A DNA stretch of 35,992 nucleotides from Paludibacteraceae bacterium. GTDB lineage: Bacteria > Bacteroidota > Bacteroidia > Bacteroidales > Paludibacteraceae. The notes beneath the pieces are model-generated. The model made no database searches. It saw only the letters and a list, made by a program, of their open reading frames with translations, and was not told where the DNA came from. Shown piece by piece: positions 34,128-35,992 of the stretch. The position numbers and the translations under genes were made by a program. The first letter of the stretch is position 1; each line of letters starts with the position of its first letter. The stretch spans positions 1 to 35,992 of the forward strand of contig JAFSMP010000038.1 of assembly GCA_017447875.1 (NCBI GenBank), in the 5' to 3' direction.

Positions 34128-34164
34128 AAAAAATGGGATGTAAGCAAAAAAGCCTACATCCCAT
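34128..34164 (-). terminator. Leftward-facing rho-independent terminator outside the left inverted repeat
   Basis: On the minus strand ATGGGATGTA-GGC pairs with GC-TTACATCCCAT around TTTTTT (plus-strand arms 34133-34145 and 34152-34164) and is followed by TTTTT. On the plus strand no T run follows. No minus-strand gene lies to its right in the orientation seen, so its purpose is to stop transcription coming out of the 34224-35658 segment. Confidence 0.75.
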
Positions 34165-34177
34165 TATAGGAGTTTTA

Positions 34178-34231
34178 ATGGATATTAAACATATAGGTAA
34201 ACACGTGATTACCAACCTCTTGATTTCGTAG
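34178..34231 (+). CDS. Possible 17-residue peptide ending inside the left inverted repeat
   Basis: AGGAG sits 5 bases before an ATG that opens MDIKHIGKHVITNLLIS and stops at the TAG within the repeat arm. It could be a leader peptide, or chance. It is reported because the ribosome site is good and the stop is fixed by the recombination site. Confidence 0.25.
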   Translation: MDIKHIGKHVITNLLIS

Positions 34232-34250
34232 AGTGTTTTACCCTACGAAA
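34224..34250 (+). repeat. Left inverted recombination site
   Basis: Arms TTTCGTAGAG and CCCTACGAAA flank the asymmetric spacer TGTTTTA. The arms are complementary except for one position. With two more bases each side (GA...TC) the symmetry extends to 31 bp. It matches the reverse complement of the right site at 26 of 27 positions, while the flanking bases do not match. Short inverted arms around a 6-8 bp spacer are the usual layout of a tyrosine-recombinase core site. Confidence 0.85.
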
Positions 34251-34270
34251 TCGCCCTTGAAGTATTCATA

Positions 34271-34299
34271 ATTTTACACTATGACAAATAATTTGTCAA
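34271..34299 (-). promoter_or_regulatory. Near-consensus outward-facing promoter inside the invertible segment
   Basis: On the minus strand TTGACA (plus 34294-34299) and TAAAAT (plus 34271-34276) are separated by exactly 17 bases (34277-34293). This is 11 of 12 consensus positions for the housekeeping sigma factor. It points left, across the left inverted repeat, into a stretch with no leftward gene and a leftward terminator. It is the strongest promoter match I saw in this region. Confidence 0.75.
34282..34298. promoter_or_regulatory. Perfect 17-bp palindrome overlapping both -35 boxes
   Basis: TGACAAATAATTTGTCA has perfect 8-bp arms around one A. It covers the -35 of the rightward recombinase promoter and five of six bases of the leftward promoter's -35. 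A dimeric repressor bound here would shut both. One of the two XRE proteins nearby is a natural candidate; that assignment is inference. Confidence 0.65.
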
Positions 34300-34321
34300 G
34301 ATGCTCAAACTCAAATATTGT
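34293..34321 (+). promoter_or_regulatory. Probable promoter of the tyrosine recombinase
   Basis: TTGTCA (34293-34298), a 17-base spacer and TATTGT (34316-34321) face the recombinase gene. It is weaker than the opposed promoter and would give a leader of about 120 bases before the ATG at 34449. It lies inside the inverted repeats, so it always travels with the gene. Confidence 0.5.
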
Positions 34322-34448
34322 CAGAGAATGTAAATGTATGACGTTAAAAACCATATACAGTGCCGTGGAAGATGTACATCAGAAGATTGCCCATTGGTTA
34401 TTACCTCGCTTTCTCTGCCAAAATGGTTCTCGAAAGGAGGAAAAAACT

Positions 34449-35570
34449 ATGTCAAAACGTGGGAAAAACATCTACTTCAGAAAAGATGGGCGCTGGGAAG
34501 GGCGATACATCAAGAGCCGTATCAACGAAAAAGTGCAATACGGGTATGTCTTTGGTAAATCATTTGAGGATGTTGAATGCAAGTTGGAAGAGGCGATCAC
34601 TTCAATGACACCTCCTACATTGACGAACAATTTAACATTCAAGGAGTTATCAGCAGGTTACATGATATCTATGGCACCCCAACTGAAACCTTCAAGCGTT
34701 GCCAAGTACGAAAACATCCTGGATTTATATCTGCTCCCGACACTGGGAAAACAATTAATCTCAAGCATCGCACGAACTGATATTCTCTTGCTGCGTCGAA
34801 ATCTTCTTATTTCCGGTGGAACGAATTCTACTGGTTTAGCCCCTAAAACAGTGAACAGTGTCTTATCTCTACTGAAAAACATCCTAGAGTACGGCTCCAG
34901 AGAAAAAGGGCTTCCCATTGCTGACCTGGGCAAAATCTCCGTTCGACAGTCTCAGAAGCCTATGCGTATTCTAAGTAAGATGGAACAGCAACGACTGAGC
35001 GAATATCTTTGTGAGAACCAGTCAGCTTGTAATCTAGGAATACTGCTCTGTCTGTATACGGGATTGAGAATTGGCGAAATCTGTGCATTGAAATGGGGGG
35101 ATGTTCACATTGATGACAATTATCTCTATGTGCATCAAACCATGCAGCGGATACAGCGTAAAGGAAGCATTGAGAAAAAAACGGAGATTATCATTCAACC
35201 TCCCAAAAGTGACTGTTCTATCAGAATAATCCCCATCCCTTCTGAGCTATCTCAATTGCTCCTGCCAGAGGTGAAGGAAGACGAGGCTTTTTTCCTAACA
35301 GGTTGCCCCCATGTCTTTATCGAACCAAGATGCCTTGAGAACAAGTTCAAGAGCGTAACCATGGCATGTGGCATCGACAACTTAAACTTCCATGCCCTGA
35401 GACACTCATTTGCTACCCGCTGCGTAGAACTTGGCTTCGACATAAAAAGCCTGAGCGAGATTCTCGGTCATGCAAACGTAAATATCACCCTGAATCGCTA
35501 TGTCCACCCCTCAATGTCTCTCAAACAGGAGAATATGAACAAGCTGTCAGGTCTCTTGACCATATTATAA
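34449..35570 (+). CDS. Tyrosine recombinase (site-specific integrase/invertase)
   Basis: This 373-residue protein starts at the ATG after AAAGGAGG; the frame is open back to 34281 but the longer N-terminus is not family-like. Residues 1-40 (KRGKNIYFRKDGRWEGRYIK) form an AP2-like arm-binding domain, followed by a core-binding domain (LTFKELSAGYM...). The catalytic domain has Arg207 in YTGLRIGEICALKW, His315 and Arg318 in HALRHSFATR, His341 in LGHAN and the nucleophile Tyr351 in NRYVHPSM. All expected residues are present. It lies between inverted recombination-like sites, suggesting it inverts its own segment; it may instead be the ICE integrase. Confidence 0.93.
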   Translation: MSKRGKNIYFRKDGRWEGRYIKSRINEKVQYGYVFGKSFEDVECKLEEAITSMTPPTLTNNLTFKELSAGYMISMAPQLKPSSVAKYENILDLYLLPTLGKQLISSIARTDILLLRRNLLISGGTNSTGLAPKTVNSVLSLLKNILEYGSREKGLPIADLGKISVRQSQKPMRILSKMEQQRLSEYLCENQSACNLGILLCLYTGLRIGEICALKWGDVHIDDNYLYVHQTMQRIQRKGSIEKKTEIIIQPPKSDCSIRIIPIPSELSQLLLPEVKEDEAFFLTGCPHVFIEPRCLENKFKSVTMACGIDNLNFHALRHSFATRCVELGFDIKSLSEILGHANVNITLNRYVHPSMSLKQENMNKLSGLLTIL

Positions 35571-35631
35571 GCCGTCATCTTTGCCGTCACGATATCGTCC
35601 AGCTTTTGAAAACCAAAGGGAATAATGATCT

Positions 35632-35658
35632 TTTCGTAGAGTAAAACACTCTACGAAA
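35632..35658 (-). repeat. Right inverted recombination site
   Basis: Arms TTTCGTAGAG and CTCTACGAAA are perfectly complementary around spacer TAAAACA, the reverse complement of the left spacer TGTTTTA. It lies 61 bases after the recombinase stop and 39 bases before the XRE start codon. It differs from the left site at one position. Confidence 0.85.
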
Positions 35659-35697
35659 GATTTGATGACACATTTTCTGCTGGAGGGGATGACTGCT

Positions 35698-35992
35698 ATG
35701 GTTCAGGAAAGATATTTAGTAACTGAGGACTACAAAGTTGCCAGCACAGAAATTCTAGTCGAAAATCTGCCATCGTTAAGAGCAAGAATTGGCATCACAC
35801 AAGAAGAACTGGCGAATATCATTGGTATATCACGACAGACTTACTACTCTCTTGAAACCGGAAAACGAGAAATGTCATGGCCGATATTTCTTGCTATTGT
35901 CTTTATCTTCGACTCAGTAAAAGAGACCTCTGAAATGATAAGAGATTTGAGGATTTTTCCCATTGATCTTATTATGCAGTTTAACGGTGAGT
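35698..35992 (+). CDS. XRE-family regulator, 3' end outside window
   Basis: Ninety-eight codons are visible. The start has TGGAGGGG about 8 bases upstream. The HTH lies near 28-60: LPSLRARIGITQEELANIIG then ISRQTYYSLETGKREMSW. A hydrophobic stretch (PIFLAIVFIFDS) and IRDLRIFPIDLIMQF follow. I see no convincing sigma-70 promoter in the 127 bases between the recombinase stop and this start, apart from read-through. If the adjacent segment inverted, the strong promoter would sit about 60-75 bases upstream of this ATG. It is probably the first gene of a switched operon. Confidence 0.85.
   Translation, partial: MVQERYLVTEDYKVASTEILVENLPSLRARIGITQEELANIIGISRQTYYSLETGKREMSWPIFLAIVFIFDSVKETSEMIRDLRIFPIDLIMQFNGE

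Larger units (their letters stand above)
34224..35658. other. Putative invertible segment (inverton) carrying its own tyrosine recombinase
   Basis: The 1435-base segment is bounded by two 27-bp sites in inverted orientation. It contains only the recombinase gene and a regulatory strip with two opposed promoters. Recombination between sites of this polarity would invert the segment rather than excise it. After inversion the outward promoter at 34271-34299 would face the XRE gene at 35698. The recombinase gene would then face the leftward terminator at 34128-34164. Structure is seen; inversion is inferred. Confidence 0.7.

Noticed and set aside
34281-34448. Longer N-terminus for the tyrosine recombinase
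   Set aside because: The extra 56 residues contain both promoters and the palindrome, while ATG 34449 has AAAGGAGG and starts the conserved KRGKNIY domain.
34224-35658. The inverted repeats as ends of an insertion sequence
   Set aside because: No DDE or HUH transposase lies between them, no target-site duplication flanks them, and each end is itself a palindrome with spacer, which fits a recombinase site better.
34224-35658. The two sites as attL/attR of an excisable element
   Set aside because: Their spacers are in opposite polarity, which would give inversion rather than excision.
1-35992. CRISPR array, tRNA or rRNA genes
   Set aside because: I saw no regularly spaced repeats and no cloverleaf or rRNA-like sequence in the window.

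Overview
The window looks like accessory DNA from a gut-type Clostridia (Oscillospiraceae or Lachnospiraceae). It is a GC-rich, tightly packed integrative conjugative element (ICE) of the CTn2/CTn4/Tn1549-like kind, with strong Shine-Dalgarno sequences and frequent TTG starts. The assignment rests on protein families read by eye; no search was run.

Region 1 (1 to about 6984) is the right part of an integrative mobilizable element (IME). It holds a sigma-factor tail, an HTH protein, a long non-coding stretch with an oriT-like site, MobC, a relaxase, a small Cys-rich protein, a replication initiator, a DnaC-like loader, TnpW and a large serine recombinase. The element ends inside maff2, a small membrane-protein gene of the host ICE; only the last 30 codons of maff2 remain, at 6985-7077.

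Region 2 (6985-33022) is the ICE backbone. It contains a mating-pore block (VirB6-like, XF1762 family, PrgI, VirB4, NlpC/P60, DUF4315, DUF4366), topoisomerase III, an ArdC/metallopeptidase protein, small transposon-associated proteins and a 3324-residue methylase/SNF2-helicase protein. A TnpV gene is overprinted in another frame of that giant gene. A DUF3848/DUF3849 protein, the ICE's own MobC and its relaxase follow. The two relaxases differ in their HUH halves but share a recognisable C-terminal region, so the IME probably uses the machinery of the ICE it sits in.

Region 3 (33023-35992) is AT-richer and regulatory: a leftward XRE repressor diverging from a SLOG-fold gene across a palindromic operator, then a tyrosine recombinase, then an XRE regulator cut by the window edge.

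The most striking feature is around the tyrosine recombinase. Its gene lies between two 27-bp recombination-site-like sequences (10-bp arms, 7-bp asymmetric spacer) in inverted orientation at 34224-34250 and 35632-35658. Just inside the left copy is a near-consensus promoter on the minus strand (TTGACA, 17 bp, TAAAAT) pointing out of the segment, and beyond it is a leftward-facing intrinsic terminator. In the orientation seen, the promoter fires into that terminator. If the 1.4-kb segment flips, the same promoter would point at the XRE gene at 35698. I read this as a self-encoded promoter inverton, probably captured OFF.
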